Of a DNA stretch of 64,000 bases, positions 55,339 through 64,000 are shown piece after piece; the first letter of the stretch is position 1, and each line of letters begins with the position of its first letter. The stretch lies in assembly GCF_009913235.1 (NCBI RefSeq), contig NZ_CP047897.1, positions 2,665,001-2,729,000 of the forward strand. Reading direction: 5' to 3'. Under the pieces are notes generated by a model, which saw nothing but the letters and a program-made list of their open reading frames with translations, did not search any database and was not told the origin of the DNA. This stretch comes from Nibribacter ruber. Its GTDB lineage: Bacteria > Bacteroidota > Bacteroidia > Cytophagales > Hymenobacteraceae. Both the position numbers and the translations under genes were made by a program.

Positions 55339-56244
55339 ATGCTTTCGTTTTTCAAACAGCCTTTCCCGGTAAGTGAACTGAACCTGTCAAAGACGCTGGG
55401 GCTTTCCCTGCTGTTTGGTGCCATGATAGCGTTCTGCTTGGTGGTGTTTCAGCCGTTTGGGTCGTATAACTGGCATTCGCCTACCAAGAACCTGGTCTTG
55501 TCAGGGTATGGGTTGGTGGCGGCGTTCTCGGTGTTTCTCAACTTCTATGGCTTCAGGAGGATGGCGCCTGCTTTCTTCCATGAGAGCCGTTGGAACGTGG
55601 GCAAGGAGATTCTTTGGAACCTGGTGCATTTTGTGACGGGTGGTTTCCTGAGCACGGTGTATGGCGCGGCCATGGGCATTATGCCGTTCTCGCTGCCGCA
55701 AATCAGCTACATGATTCTAGTGGCTTTCATGATGGGCTTGGTGCCGGCTATCCTAATTGTGCTCATCATGTATCTGTACCTCTTGCAGAAATACCGCCCC
55801 ATTTCACTAGTTAGAAAAGAAGAACCGGTTGTCGCGCCGTTGGCGGTGGAGAGCCCTGTTCAAAATATCTCAACACCAACTGAACAAGAGCCAACCAACA
55901 CGCACATCACGCTCATCGCTGAAAACGGAAAAGACACGCTCACCTTAGAAGCCGCGCACCTCTTGTACATTGAAGCGAGTGACAATTACTGCACGGTCTT
56001 CTACCTTCAGAACAACGCCTTGCAAAAACACCTGTTGCGCAGTAGCCTGAGCAGATTAGAGAATCAAATCACCCAGCTCGAAGTGGTGCGTTGCCATAGG
56101 TCTTATCTGGTGAATCTGGACCGGGTTCAGAACGTGTCGGGCAATGCGCAAGGGTATAAGCTTCACTTCGCGCAGACAGGGCAGACGGTGCCGGTGGCCC
56201 GAGCATCCAGCAGTGTGGTGAAATCATTCTTCGTAGCCAGCTAA
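55339..56244 (+). CDS. Membrane-bound LytTR-type regulator
   Basis: 301 residues from the ATG at 55339 (a GTG at 55330 is possible). Four N-terminal helices (LGLSLLFGAMIAFCLVVFQP, LVLSGYGLVAAFSVFLNF, and two more) precede a LytTR DNA-binding domain at about 195-300 (LLYIEASDNYCTVFYLQ, VVRCHRSYLVNLDRVQNV). There is no receiver domain, so it is likely a one-component sensor in the inner membrane, a plan common in Bacteroidota. Its input signal is unknown. Confidence 0.8.
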   Translation: MLSFFKQPFPVSELNLSKTLGLSLLFGAMIAFCLVVFQPFGSYNWHSPTKNLVLSGYGLVAAFSVFLNFYGFRRMAPAFFHESRWNVGKEILWNLVHFVTGGFLSTVYGAAMGIMPFSLPQISYMILVAFMMGLVPAILIVLIMYLYLLQKYRPISLVRKEEPVVAPLAVESPVQNISTPTEQEPTNTHITLIAENGKDTLTLEAAHLLYIEASDNYCTVFYLQNNALQKHLLRSSLSRLENQITQLEVVRCHRSYLVNLDRVQNVSGNAQGYKLHFAQTGQTVPVARASSSVVKSFFVAS

Positions 56245-56375
56245 TCACCCCGCCAGGCCTTACCATTCGCCCCAAACCGTGCCTATAGCCCCAAAAACGG
56301 CCCCTTTCGCCCCATTGCCCAGCGGCGCATTCTACCGCCCCGTACTTTTGACGAAACGATTAACCAAACCTCGTC

Positions 56376-57674
56376 ATGAAAAAAGCACTGAAAAGAATTG
56401 CCCTGTTTGTAGTCTTGACTCCTGTTGTTCTGGTAGTTTTGGCCGCTGTTGGTTACTTCTCCTATAGGCTAGTGGCCGTGGGCGGAGAAAGCACGCCGCA
56501 CCAAGCGTACCTGGCCAAATACAAAGAAGAAATCACGCCAGCGCAGGACCCCGCCTTCTCTATCTTTGACAGCGCGTTTTACCAAAACCAGATATTTTTT
56601 CTAGGCGAAGCCCACGGTACCGCCAAGCCGCAGGAACTTGATTTTGCCTTGGTAAAACATCTGAACCAAAAGGTGAACATGCGCTATTACTTAGCCGAGG
56701 TAGACTACAGCCAGGCCCATTATCTGAACCAATATTTACTGACCGGCGACGAGAAGAACCTGGATGTAGTGTTTCAGTTCTGGGCCCGTCTGAACGCGCA
56801 GTGGGGCAACCAAGACTTCATGAACAAGATTAAGAAGATACGCGCCTACAACCAGATCCTACCAGAAGCCCAGCGCGTTTCCATTATGGGTGTAGACCGC
56901 ATCCAAGACCCAGAAGCCCTGCACCGTCATTTAAAGGAGTTGGTGGCCACGCTTCCGGCAAGCCAGAACCCACTGCAGAACAGCCTGCGCTTACTTACCT
57001 CTTCAGACAGTTTAGACACAGACGCCCTGACCAGCCTAGCCAAACAGCTCATCACGAAAGACAGCGCCAGCCTTGGCTTCGAATTACGCCATACTTTGCA
57101 GAACGCCGTCTACTACACAGACAGAACCAAGCGCGATAGCGTCATGTACTTGAATCTGAACACGCTGGTGCAGAGCAAAGGTCTGCAGAAAGAGAAATTC
57201 TACGGCATGTGGGGCATGTTCCATGCCATCCCGGTGCAGGTGGAGCGCGGCACGCCGTTTGCCTATCTACTACAACATGCCAGCTCGCCGTTCAAGAACA
57301 AGGCCGTTTCTATTGGCGTTTACACCCTGGACAGCGAAAGCATGATGCCCACCGCCACAATGCCCTCGTTTGTGTCTAAGGGACAGCGCTTCGTGAATAC
57401 CACCATGTCTAACAATGACGGCCCGCTGGTGTTTGTGAACGGCATTAAGGATTTGCGCGCCGTGACTAAAGAAAACTCCATGACGCTGTTCAAGACCAAC
57501 GCACCCGGCACGCCTTACAAAAACTCAGAGCGTTTGGCTAGTTTCAAAGTCTTGATGCCCAACCAGAGCATCGCCTTCAAGCAAGCAAACACGGGCCTTG
57601 CCGATGTCTTCCAATACATCTGCTTGGTGCGCAACTCACGGGCCACTACGCCAGTAGAACTGAAACAACTTTAA
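56376..57674 (+). CDS. EreA/ChaN-like hydrolase superfamily protein
   Basis: 432 residues. An N-terminal helix (IALFVVLTPVVLVVLAAVGY) anchors it. The motif FFLGEAHGTAKPQELDFALV followed by YLAEVDYSQAHYLNQYLLTG is that of the erythromycin-esterase/ChaN (Tiki) superfamily, with conserved Glu and His. Later blocks FYGMWGMFHAIPV also fit. The substrate is unknown. It lies between the LytTR gene and a 2H phosphoesterase on the plus strand. Confidence 0.65.
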   Translation: MKKALKRIALFVVLTPVVLVVLAAVGYFSYRLVAVGGESTPHQAYLAKYKEEITPAQDPAFSIFDSAFYQNQIFFLGEAHGTAKPQELDFALVKHLNQKVNMRYYLAEVDYSQAHYLNQYLLTGDEKNLDVVFQFWARLNAQWGNQDFMNKIKKIRAYNQILPEAQRVSIMGVDRIQDPEALHRHLKELVATLPASQNPLQNSLRLLTSSDSLDTDALTSLAKQLITKDSASLGFELRHTLQNAVYYTDRTKRDSVMYLNLNTLVQSKGLQKEKFYGMWGMFHAIPVQVERGTPFAYLLQHASSPFKNKAVSIGVYTLDSESMMPTATMPSFVSKGQRFVNTTMSNNDGPLVFVNGIKDLRAVTKENSMTLFKTNAPGTPYKNSERLASFKVLMPNQSIAFKQANTGLADVFQYICLVRNSRATTPVELKQL

Positions 57675-57734
57675 GCTATTAGCGAAGTAGACAGGAATCA
57701 GAAGCAAGGGTGAAACGCCTAGCTTCTGATTTTC

Positions 57735-57772
57735 CGTTTTTAGGTTATTTTAGCGGAAACAGCCCAAAAACG
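57735..57772. repeat. 38-bp dispersed palindrome, copy 7
   Basis: CGTTTTTAGGTTATTTTAGC with arm GGAAACAGCCCAAAAACG. It lies about 60 bases after the EreA/ChaN-like gene. Confidence 0.75.
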
Positions 57773-57801
57773 AATCGCCTCTTATTTGTAGCGCCTAACA
57801 A

Positions 57802-58497
57802 ATGCCTCAGCCACTATCGCTTTCTGAACAGTATGACTCTCTCTGGCAACACGCCCGGCAGGAGTTTGCCCGGGGTCATTTTGAAATAGACCCATTTCTA
57901 GCTGACACGGTTCCAGATACCAGAAGAGGCATTACGTTACTGACTCGGCCCAATGCTGAGGTGCAAGCACAAATCCTTCAACTGTTGCAGAGTTTAAAAG
58001 CAGTAGAGCCCATGCAGTATTTCTACCCAGCCAGTGACTTACACATCACCTTGCTTTCTATAATATCCTGCTCTCCAAACTTTAAATTAGGCTCTATTCC
58101 ACAAGAAGACTATATCCAAGTTATTAGAGAAGCTCTTCAAGACATAGGTCCTTTCACTGTTCATTTTAAAGGCATCACAGCTTCACCGTCTTGTATCATG
58201 GTGCAAGGCTTTCCGGATGGTGAGGGTCTGCAGCAACTGCGGGAGAAGCTGAGAACGGCGTTTAAGAATTTGGGCCTGCACCATACCATTGACCAGCGCT
58301 ACACCATTCAGACGGCGCATAGCACGGTGCTTCGGTTTCAGGCGCCATTGCAACACCCAGATGCCTTTCTGGAACAGTTGGAGAATTTTAGAACTATAGG
58401 CTTTGGCATTTTCACTGTGGACCAGGTAGAACTGGTCTATAATGATTGGTACCAGCGGGCCAGCAACACTCAAGCATTGGCTACTTTTAGGTTGTAA
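57802..58497 (+). CDS. 2H phosphoesterase (2'-5' RNA ligase-like)
   Basis: 231 residues. The two HxT motifs are present: LHITLLS (H81, T83) and HSTVLRF (H173, T175), the active site of the 2H phosphoesterase superfamily, which hydrolyses 2',3'-cyclic phosphates or ligates RNA. It is of family length. It stops 12 bases before a palindrome, then the cyclase gene follows. The substrate is unknown. Confidence 0.8.
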   Translation: MPQPLSLSEQYDSLWQHARQEFARGHFEIDPFLADTVPDTRRGITLLTRPNAEVQAQILQLLQSLKAVEPMQYFYPASDLHITLLSIISCSPNFKLGSIPQEDYIQVIREALQDIGPFTVHFKGITASPSCIMVQGFPDGEGLQQLREKLRTAFKNLGLHHTIDQRYTIQTAHSTVLRFQAPLQHPDAFLEQLENFRTIGFGIFTVDQVELVYNDWYQRASNTQALATFRL

Positions 58498-58508
58498 TAC
58501 AGGTTTGT

Positions 58509-58546
58509 CGTTTTTGGCTTATTTTAGCGAAAACAGCCCAAAAACG
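58509..58546. repeat. 38-bp dispersed palindrome, copy 8
   Basis: CGTTTTTGGCTTATTTTAGC with arm AAAACAGCCCAAAAACG. It fills the gap between the phosphoesterase and the cyclase. Confidence 0.75.
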
Positions 58547-58552
58547 CCTGCT

Positions 58553-59332
58553 ATGCTTTCAGCTACCGCCACCATCACCTACAAAAGTCAAGCCTACCAA
58601 TTCAATCCGCTTCAGCCTTTGGATATTTCTTTGCAGTTGCGAGCCGGCTCTGACAACGTGAATTGCTTTTGGGCCGAGCCTGTGCAGGTAGATACCATCA
58701 CGGTAGGGAGCTTTGTGGGCAGTGTGGCCTTGGGCGGTTCCACCAATTACCAGCGTGTGCATCTTACGCCGCACGGCAACGGCACCCATACCGAGTGCTA
58801 TGGCCATATCTCACCAGACCCAGCCGCCACCCTAGACAAATGCCTGACCCGGTTTCTGTTTGTAACGCAAGTGGTTTCTGTCATGCCGCAGCGGCAGGAG
58901 AATGGTGATTTAGTGGTGTTGGCGGAGGATGTGATTTCCCGGTTGTCTTTGGAGAACCTACCCGAGGCGCTGGTGTTGCGCACCTTGCCGAATATAGACA
59001 CTAAGCGCACCGCACAATACTCGGGGACTAATCCCACTTATATAGAACCAGCCTTGGCTCACTTTCTAGCAGACAATGGCGTGGAGCATCTGTTGTTAGA
59101 TTTGCCTTCAGTGGATAGAGAAGAAGATGGTGGGGAGTTGTTGGCGCATCATGCCTTCTGGCAGTATCCAGCCGCCACTCGGGTTGCTTCTACTATCACG
59201 GAATTGATTTTTGTGCCGGATGCGGTGGTGGATGGTTTGTATCTGTTGAATTTACAGGTGACTAGTTTGGTGTTGGATGCCAGCCCTAGCAAGCCGGTGT
59301 TGTATGCCTTGACGCCATTAGCTGATAGTTAA
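58553..59332 (+). CDS. Cyclase/kynurenine formamidase-like protein
   Basis: 259 residues from the ATG at 58553; the frame begins at 58442, but that part overlaps the previous gene. The metal-binding motif HLTPHGNGTHTECYGH agrees with the cyclase family (HxGTHxDxxxH type) of kynurenine formamidases and related hydrolases. The end has VDGLYLLNLQVTSLVLDASP. It is of normal length. The substrate is not determined. Confidence 0.75.
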   Translation: MLSATATITYKSQAYQFNPLQPLDISLQLRAGSDNVNCFWAEPVQVDTITVGSFVGSVALGGSTNYQRVHLTPHGNGTHTECYGHISPDPAATLDKCLTRFLFVTQVVSVMPQRQENGDLVVLAEDVISRLSLENLPEALVLRTLPNIDTKRTAQYSGTNPTYIEPALAHFLADNGVEHLLLDLPSVDREEDGGELLAHHAFWQYPAATRVASTITELIFVPDAVVDGLYLLNLQVTSLVLDASPSKPVLYALTPLADS

Positions 59333-59413
59333 TTTCTTTGTCTCCCTTTGAATGGATAGAGGATACTTGGATAGTTCTGCGCATTATTTCCTACCCCAAC
59401 GTCCTTTACTAAA

Positions 59414-59486
59414 CGCGGATTCTCCCCTTGAGGATTGCCCAAACGAGAGTTTGAGGCACCGAGCATAGCTCTGTAGAGGGTGTTTA
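59414..59486 (+). repeat. Degenerate copy of the 33-bp repeat
   Basis: Begins GCGGATTCTCCCCTTGAGG and ends GTAGAGGGTGTTTAC like the pair at 52295-52467, but carries an insert of about 40 bases in the middle. It could be a decayed unit. Confidence 0.5.
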
Positions 59487-59730
59487 CTTTATCTGATTTT
59501 CTTAATTCTGCCTTAGACTCCCAATCCCGTTTTTTCTAATTTCCTCTTTTTTACTTCCAGCCTGAGTTTGTCACTTTTCTCCTTGATGAGAAAAGTAACC
59601 AAAAGAATCAAGAAGAAAAGAAACTCGCTGAACGCTCGGACAGTCTTTTCTTCACAGTTATGCACCGTGAGAAGCTATCTGTTTCATCGTAAGCTTACGC
59701 CTCTGCCAATTGGAAAGCCACTGCTTTCTC

Positions 59731-59774
59731 CCTCGGCAACAGAGCCTTAAATTGAACAAGCTCTGTTGCCGAGG
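59731..59774 (+). terminator. Strong stem-loop in the repeat-rich gap
   Basis: CCTCGGCAACAGAGC (59731-59745) and GCTCTGTTGCCGAGG (59760-59774) are exact complements with a 14-base loop. There is no long T-run, so it may be a terminator or part of a repeat. Confidence 0.45.
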
Positions 59775-59928
59775 TCAAGGGCAAGTGGGTTGCTAGCAGA
59801 GGCATTGCGATGCCTTCATTGCCCTGCGGGCGGGAATCTATTATGACTCAAGACTCGCGACTCTAGACTCAGGACTAGCCAAGACCTCGTAGCGTCCGGC
59901 AGGACCTGCGAGCGTCTGCGCCAACAAC

Positions 59929-59966
59929 CGTTTTCAGCCTAATTCTCAGAAAACAAGCCAAAAACG
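59929..59966. repeat. 38-bp dispersed palindrome, copy 9
   Basis: CGTTTTCAGCCTAATTCTCA with arm AAAACAAGCCAAAAACG, less perfect than the other copies. It lies just before the rpmA terminator. Confidence 0.65.
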
Positions 59967-59981
59967 GAATGCTGTAAAACA

Positions 59982-60013
59982 AAGAAAGCCAATCCATAAG
60001 GATTGGCTTTCTT
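59982..60013 (-). terminator. rpmA/rplU terminator
   Basis: AAGAAAGCCAATCC (59982-59995) pairs with its exact complement at 60000-60013 with a four-base loop. On the minus strand it follows rpmA by 34 bases and leads into a T-rich tract. It is a strong intrinsic terminator for the ribosomal protein operon. Confidence 0.8.
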
Positions 60014-60047
60014 GAAATCTATATCTAACCTTTCGGCTAGGGGTTGC

Positions 60048-60353
60048 TTAGGCAGTTACTTCTTCAGAAGGAGTAGTAGATACTTTAGAAGCTTCTACTT
60101 CTCTTGGAAGAACAGATACGTAAGAACGGTTCTTCACGCCTTTTCTGAAAGAAACAACACCATCTGTCAAAGCAAACAAGGTATGGTCTTTACCAATACC
60201 TACGTTAGCGCCTGGGTGGTGAGCAGTACCGCGCTGACGCACGATGATGTTACCTGCAATGATGGCTTGGCCACCGAAGATTTTAACGCCTAGGCGTTTG
60301 GAATGAGATTCGCGGCCGTTGTTAGAACTACCGACACCTTTTTTGTGAGCCAT
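60048..60353 (-). CDS. rpmA: 50S ribosomal protein bL27
   Basis: 101 residues: [20 protein letters not shown], then [40 protein letters not shown], the standard bL27 sequence; the tail is slightly extended ([15 protein letters not shown]). It sits at the peptidyl-transferase centre. It is in an operon with rplU, 71 bases apart. Confidence 0.95.
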   Translation of the reverse strand: MAHKKGVGSSNNGRESHSKRLGVKIFGGQAIIAGNIIVRQRGTAHHPGANVGIGKDHTLFALTDGVVSFRKGVKNRSYVSVLPREVEASKVSTTPSEEVTA

Positions 60354-60424
60354 TTCTAGTCTATGTTAACCCCGGAAAATACCGGGAATAGGTTCTACAA
60401 TAATTTTACTTCCCTTTCTGGCAA

Positions 60425-60733
60425 TTAACCAATTGTGTTGATCAACACTTTGGTGAACTGCTGACGGTGACCGTTTTTCTTCTTGTAGCCTTTTCTTCTT
60501 TTCTTCTTGAAGATGATTACTTTGTCAGCTTTAGAGTGGCCCTGGATAGTTCCAGTCACTTTCACGCCGTCCAAGAAAGGAGCGCCTAAAGATACATTAC
60601 CATCATTGTCAGTCAAAAGAACATTGGCGAACTCTACGGCGTCACCCTCATTGCCGGAAAGCTTGTTTGAGTAGAAGAACTTACCGCTCTCTACCTTCGT
60701 CTGGACCCCAGCGATTTCAACAATTGCGTACAT
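60425..60733 (-). CDS. rplU: 50S ribosomal protein bL21
   Basis: 102 residues: MYAIVEIAGVQTKVESGKFF, then VDF-like NVLLTDNDGNVSLGAPFLDG and KKRRKGYKKKNGHRQQFTKV, the bL21 signature. It is first in the rplU-rpmA operon and its promoter must be in the gap to the right. Confidence 0.95.
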   Translation of the reverse strand: MYAIVEIAGVQTKVESGKFFYSNKLSGNEGDAVEFANVLLTDNDGNVSLGAPFLDGVKVTGTIQGHSKADKVIIFKKKRRKGYKKKNGHRQQFTKVLINTIG

Positions 60734-60886
60734 CAGCTTACGTTTATTTTAAAAAATTGAACCGCAAAGGTAAGCCCATCTGCTTATATATGCAACTACT
60801 GATGCTTTATTTTTAATTGAAGCAAATCAGGCTAGTTTCTTGGTTCTAAGCACCTTGCAAGTTTTCCAACCCCTGTGGGTAACTTA

Positions 60887-60895
60887 TGTGGATAA
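60887..60895 (-). promoter_or_regulatory. DnaA-box sequence
   Basis: TGTGGATAA, the reverse complement of TTATCCACA, with a near-match TGTGGGTAA at 60874-60882. It lies in the rplU-nrdB gap. Confidence 0.5.
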
Positions 60896-61248
60896 ACTAA
60901 ATTGGTATTGATACTCAAACACTTACGCGTGGACAAGTCAAAAGAAAATCTGCCCGCGCTGAACAGCCGGGTAAGAAGGGAGCCTAAAAGCCACAAAAAG
61001 CGGCGAGCGACACTGAGTGACAAGGCTGACTAAACGTAACAGAAAGAAAAGAGAATGTCAAGCGCACAGTGCTATTTTTTCTTTCTTTTTTCACGTAGCT
61101 ACATACGCCTTCATTTACCCATTTTTGGAAGATGCAACCCTATCCTACTTTACTAAAAGATACCACTTCCATTCTATTAAGTTTTCCATATATTAGGGCT
61201 TTCTAATTTTGATAAAATTTCAAACTACTGGTTTTCAAGCATTTATAA

Positions 61249-61257
61249 TGTGGATAA
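61249..61257 (-). promoter_or_regulatory. DnaA-box sequence
   Basis: TGTGGATAA, a second exact box about 190 bases before nrdB; TGTGGTATA follows as a weak match. DnaA control of nrd genes is known in E. coli; here it is a suggestion. Confidence 0.5.
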
Positions 61258-61448
61258 CTGTGGTATAAGAAATGGATAAATTAGACCTCTGTGACGGGGC
61301 GGTCAACGTAAATGTCCCTATATTTGAAATCTCAACCCGGAGCAGACCAACCTTCTTTTAGAGGTTTACAGTCCATGGTGCCTGCAGGAAAACGTATCCT
61401 AAGCACCCTCCACACAACCTATAGATTCACCACTTTTAGTAACCGCTT

Positions 61449-62408
61449 ATGGAGCCTATTTTACAAGAGAACCCTAACCGCTTTGTCCTGTTCCCCATCC
61501 AGAATGACGCCGTGTGGCAGATGTACAAACAGGCCGAAGCCAGCTTTTGGACCGCAGAAGAGATTGACCTGACCCAGGACAACAAAGACTGGGAGAAACT
61601 GAATGACGGCGAGCGTCACTTCATCTCACACGTACTGGCGTTCTTCGCGGCCTCAGACGGAATTGTGAACGAGAACCTGGCCATCAACTTCATGCAAGAG
61701 GTGCAGATGCCAGAGGCGCGTTGCTTCTATGGTTTCCAGATTATGATGGAGAACATCCACTCTGAGACTTACTCTTTATTAATAGACAATTACATTAAAG
61801 ACCCGAAAGAAAAGGACCGCCTGTTCAACGCCCTGGAGACCGTGCCATGCGTGAAGAAAAAAGGCGAGTGGGCGCTTAAATGGATTAACTCTGAGGACTT
61901 CACCGAGCGTTTGATTGCCTTCGCCGCCGTAGAGGGTATTTTCTTCTCTGGTTCTTTCTGCTCTATCTTCTGGATGAAGAAACGCGGCTTGATGCCAGGC
62001 CTTACTTTCTCTAACGAATTAATTTCCAGAGACGAAGGATTGCACTGCGATTTTGCCTGCCTGCTATACTCTATGTTAGTAAACAAGCTACCAGAAGAGC
62101 GCGTACACAGCATCATTAGAGACGCGGTGAGCATTGAGCAAGAGTTTGTGACAGATGCCTTGCCGGTAGACCTGATTGGAATGAACGCAAAACTGATGAG
62201 TCAATACATTGAGTTTGTGGCTGACCGCCTGCTAGTTTCTTTGGGCTGTAGCAAGATTTACAATTCCGCCAATCCATTTGACTTCATGGAGTTAATCTCC
62301 CTGCAAGGCAAAACCAACTTCTTTGAGAAACGCGTGGCCGAGTACCAGAAATCTGGCGTGATGAGCGACCGTGACTCTAACGTATTCTCCCTGGACGAAG
62401 ACTTTTAG
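61449..62408 (+). CDS. nrdB: Class Ia ribonucleotide reductase beta subunit
   Basis: 319 residues. The diiron and radical residues are visible: D70 in [10 protein letters not shown]101 and H104 in [10 protein letters not shown], the radical Tyr Y108, and later [10 protein letters not shown]. The spacing equals that of E. coli NrdB shifted by 14. The beta subunit makes the tyrosyl radical used by NrdA for deoxynucleotide synthesis. The end [10 protein letters not shown] is the typical C-terminal tail that binds NrdA. nrdA follows after 460 bases, with repeats between. Confidence 0.95.
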   Translation: MEPILQENPNRFVLFPIQNDAVWQMYKQAEASFWTAEEIDLTQDNKDWEKLNDGERHFISHVLAFFAASDGIVNENLAINFMQEVQMPEARCFYGFQIMMENIHSETYSLLIDNYIKDPKEKDRLFNALETVPCVKKKGEWALKWINSEDFTERLIAFAAVEGIFFSGSFCSIFWMKKRGLMPGLTFSNELISRDEGLHCDFACLLYSMLVNKLPEERVHSIIRDAVSIEQEFVTDALPVDLIGMNAKLMSQYIEFVADRLLVSLGCSKIYNSANPFDFMELISLQGKTNFFEKRVAEYQKSGVMSDRDSNVFSLDEDF

Positions 62409-62445
62409 TCCAACCCCTTACCTCGCCATTCATCAGTCCGGCTTC

Positions 62446-62483
62446 CGTTTTTGGGCTGATTTGGCGAAAACAGTTCAAAAACG
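62446..62483. repeat. 38-bp dispersed palindrome, copy 10
   Basis: CGTTTTTGGGCTGATTTGGC with arm AAAACAGTTCAAAAACG. It is 38 bases after nrdB. Confidence 0.75.
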
Positions 62484-62540
62484 CCCAATAGCTGGTTGGG
62501 CTGTAAAAACAGCAAAAAAAGTTTTCTCTGGTGCATATCC

Positions 62541-62662
62541 CTCGCTCGCGTCCCGCGAGTGTGAGAAACGAATGGCCTCTGACCAATTTGCATAAACACC
62601 AGAAAAGGGTATTAAAGCGACGGGACGTCGGCAGTAGCCCACACTCGCGGGACGCGAGCGAG
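62541..62662. repeat. 23-bp perfect inverted repeat between nrdB and nrdA
   Basis: 62541-62563 (CTCGCTCGCGTCCCGCGAGT...) is exactly repeated inverted at 62640-62662, 76 bases apart. Each arm has an internal hairpin. It resembles the ends of a small non-autonomous repeat; no frame lies between. Confidence 0.75.
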
Positions 62663-62704
62663 TAAAATAGTACCAGCCCTAGAAGGCAGACCCAACACCA
62701 AAGT

Positions 62705-62742
62705 CGTTTTTGGGCTATTTTCCAGAAAGTAGGACAAAAACG
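62705..62742. repeat. 38-bp dispersed palindrome, copy 11
   Basis: CGTTTTTGGGCTATTTTCCA with arm AAAGTAGGACAAAAACG. It lies 127 bases before nrdA. Confidence 0.75.
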
Positions 62743-62868
62743 CTTGGCGACGGGCCGGGCAAACCCAAAGAAGATTCCATATTAAAATGCCGCCTTTCGC
62801 TTAAAGAACGAAAGGCAATAGATATCTGGGACGACCCCAATCGTCCTTTCACCTATATAGTGTAGCGT

Positions 62869-64000
62869 ATGTTAGTTGTAAAGAGAGACGGCCGCAGGGA
62901 GTCGGTCAAGTTTGATAAGATCACGGCCCGCATAGAGAAACTGTGTTACGGCCTGAACATGTCGTTTGTAAGCCCTATTGAGGTTGCCAAAAAGGTGATT
63001 GACGGGATTTATGACGGCGTGACCACCGTGGAGTTGGACAACCTGGCGGCAGAGACCTCAGCGTCTATGACCACCAAGCACCCAGACTATGCTATTCTGG
63101 CGGCGCGCATTGCCATCTCCAGCCTGCACAAGGTGACCCAGAAGTCGTTCTTCAACACCATGAAACAGCTCTACACTTATGTAGATCCTAAGACTGGTGA
63201 GAATGCTTCTCTCATTGCCAAGGACGTGTTTGACATCATCAAGAAAAACGCGGCCATGCTAGACTCAAGCATCATCTATGACCGTGACTACAACTATGAC
63301 TACTTCGGGTACAAGACTCTGGAGCGTTCTTACTTGTTGCGCGCGCATGGCAAGGTGATTGAGCGTCCTCAGCACATGCTCATGCGTGTGGCGGTGGGTA
63401 TTCACAAAGAAGATATTGAGTCGGCTATTATTACCTACAACTTAATGTCTGAGAAGTGGTTCACGCACGCTACGCCAACCCTTTTCAACGCTGGTACGCC
63501 TAAACCGCAGTTGTCTTCTTGCTTCTTGTTGACCATGAAAGAGGACAGCATTCCGGGCATCTATGATACCTTGAAGAACTGTGCCTTGATCTCGCAGAGC
63601 GCGGGTGGTATTGGTTTAGCGGCCCACAACATCAGAGCCACGGGTTCTTACATCAAAGGCACCAACGGTACGTCTAATGGCCTTGTACCAATGCTGAAGG
63701 TGTTCAATGACACGGCCCGCTACGTAGACCAAGGCGGCGGAAAGCGCAAAGGCGCCTTCGCTATTTACCTGGAGCCATGGCACTCAGACATCTTTGACTT
63801 CCTGGATCTTAGAAAGAACCACGGCAAGGAAGAGATGCGTACCCGTGACCTGTTCCTGGCTCTTTGGACACCAGACTTGTTCATGAAGCGCGTTGAGGCC
63901 AACGGTGATTGGAGCTTAATGTGCCCGAACGAGTGCCCAGGCCTTTCTGACACCTGGGGTAAGGACTTCGAACGTTTGTATGAAAAATACGAGAAAGAAG
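62869..64000 (+). CDS. nrdA: Class Ia ribonucleotide reductase alpha subunit, N-terminal part
   Basis: The frame is open from the ATG at 62869 to the window end (377 residues). Residues 1-90 are an ATP-cone ([30 protein letters not shown]). The catalytic barrel begins with [20 protein letters not shown] and [18 protein letters not shown], where the first active-site Cys lies (SSCFL), then [17 protein letters not shown]. It reduces ribonucleotides with NrdB. The rest lies beyond the window. Confidence 0.95.
   Translation, partial: MLVVKRDGRRESVKFDKITARIEKLCYGLNMSFVSPIEVAKKVIDGIYDGVTTVELDNLAAETSASMTTKHPDYAILAARIAISSLHKVTQKSFFNTMKQLYTYVDPKTGENASLIAKDVFDIIKKNAAMLDSSIIYDRDYNYDYFGYKTLERSYLLRAHGKVIERPQHMLMRVAVGIHKEDIESAIITYNLMSEKWFTHATPTLFNAGTPKPQLSSCFLLTMKEDSIPGIYDTLKNCALISQSAGGIGLAAHNIRATGSYIKGTNGTSNGLVPMLKVFNDTARYVDQGGGKRKGAFAIYLEPWHSDIFDFLDLRKNHGKEEMRTRDLFLALWTPDLFMKRVEANGDWSLMCPNECPGLSDTWGKDFERLYEKYEKE

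Larger units (their letters stand above)
59333..60047. other. Repeat-rich intergenic region before rpmA
   Basis: About 700 bases with several repeats and no supported gene: a degenerate copy of the 33-bp sequence (59414-59486), a 15-bp hairpin (59731-59774), a 38-bp palindrome (59929-59966) and the rpmA terminator (59982-60013). A 60-codon frame at 59568-59750 is basic and low in complexity and I do not accept it. Confidence 0.6.
60734..61448. other. Intergenic region with DnaA boxes upstream of nrdB
   Basis: About 700 AT-rich bases between the divergent rplU and nrdB genes. Two exact TGTGGATAA boxes and two near-matches lie here. The frames inside (for example 60832-61023 minus, 61312-61572 plus) overlap or lack family features and are not accepted. 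Confidence 0.6.

Noticed and set aside
59568-59750. 60-codon plus-strand frame before rpmA
   Set aside because: Basic, low-complexity sequence in a repeat-rich gap, with no family features.
60832-61023. 63-codon minus-strand frame upstream of nrdB
   Set aside because: Composition is not protein-like and it overlaps the region with DnaA boxes.
60734-61448. Replication origin at the DnaA boxes
   Set aside because: Only two exact boxes, no cluster, and flanked by rplU and nrdB rather than typical origin genes.

Overview
The window looks like part of a Bacteroidota chromosome, most likely order Cytophagales and close to the Hymenobacteraceae. This is inferred from family content, not from a search. 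The clues are DUF6443-type RHS proteins, DUF2911 and DUF6660 proteins, a MerTP fusion, a CzcA-CzcC fusion, a LytTR regulator with membrane helices, and one promoter-like site with TTG and TAnnTTTG boxes.

Layout: (1) 1-5762, minus strand: two tandem large secreted RHS/YD-type proteins, the second cut by the window start. (2) 5763-6350: AT-rich spacer with a 22-bp inverted repeat. (3) 6351-17704: copper/silver efflux region with cusA (split), cusC, cusB (split), a second cusB, then a YncE-like lipoprotein, DUF2231, DUF2911 and an HMA-AraC regulator. (4) 17817-26526: copper storage and oxidation, with two Csp four-helix proteins, three DUF305 proteins, a multicopper oxidase with a C-terminal extension, a CopZ-like chaperone and a CopB-type ATPase. 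(5) 26795-36348: a second DUF2911, DUF6660, a CzcA-CzcC fusion, CzcB, a membrane protein and a ZntA-type ATPase. (6) 36549-38961, minus: a mercury uptake cluster (ArsR regulator, MerTP, unknown 246-aa protein, GDCCVxC protein, glyoxalase-fold protein) with no merA in view. (7) 39852-41298: IS3-family element with a -1 frameshift site. (8) 41530-44732, minus: SIR2-HerA defence pair behind what looks like a methyltransferase N-terminal stub. (9) 45085-49068: XRE regulator, four small unknown proteins and a large serine recombinase whose end runs into an initiator tRNA. (10) 49174-64000: ordinary chromosome (OMP85-family protein, hemW, MBL hydrolase, pentapeptide protein, LytTR regulator, EreA/ChaN-like, 2H phosphoesterase, cyclase, rpmA, rplU, nrdB, nrdA).

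How it works together: the metal region has layered defences. The Cus system and the CopB, CopZ, multicopper oxidase and Csp proteins handle Cu/Ag in membrane, periplasm and cytoplasm. The CzcA-type pump and ZntA handle divalent ions, and the mer-like set handles Hg. Both the cusA and cusB genes carry single-base frame breaks, so the Cus pump may be broken, switched off, or misread in the assembly.

A 38-bp imperfect palindrome recurs eleven times between genes at 7.4, 14.5 and 52-63 kb. I noticed none from about 14.6 to 52.2 kb. Together with the recombinase at the tRNA and the IS, this suggests that much of 15.7-49 kb is acquired DNA in a native backbone.
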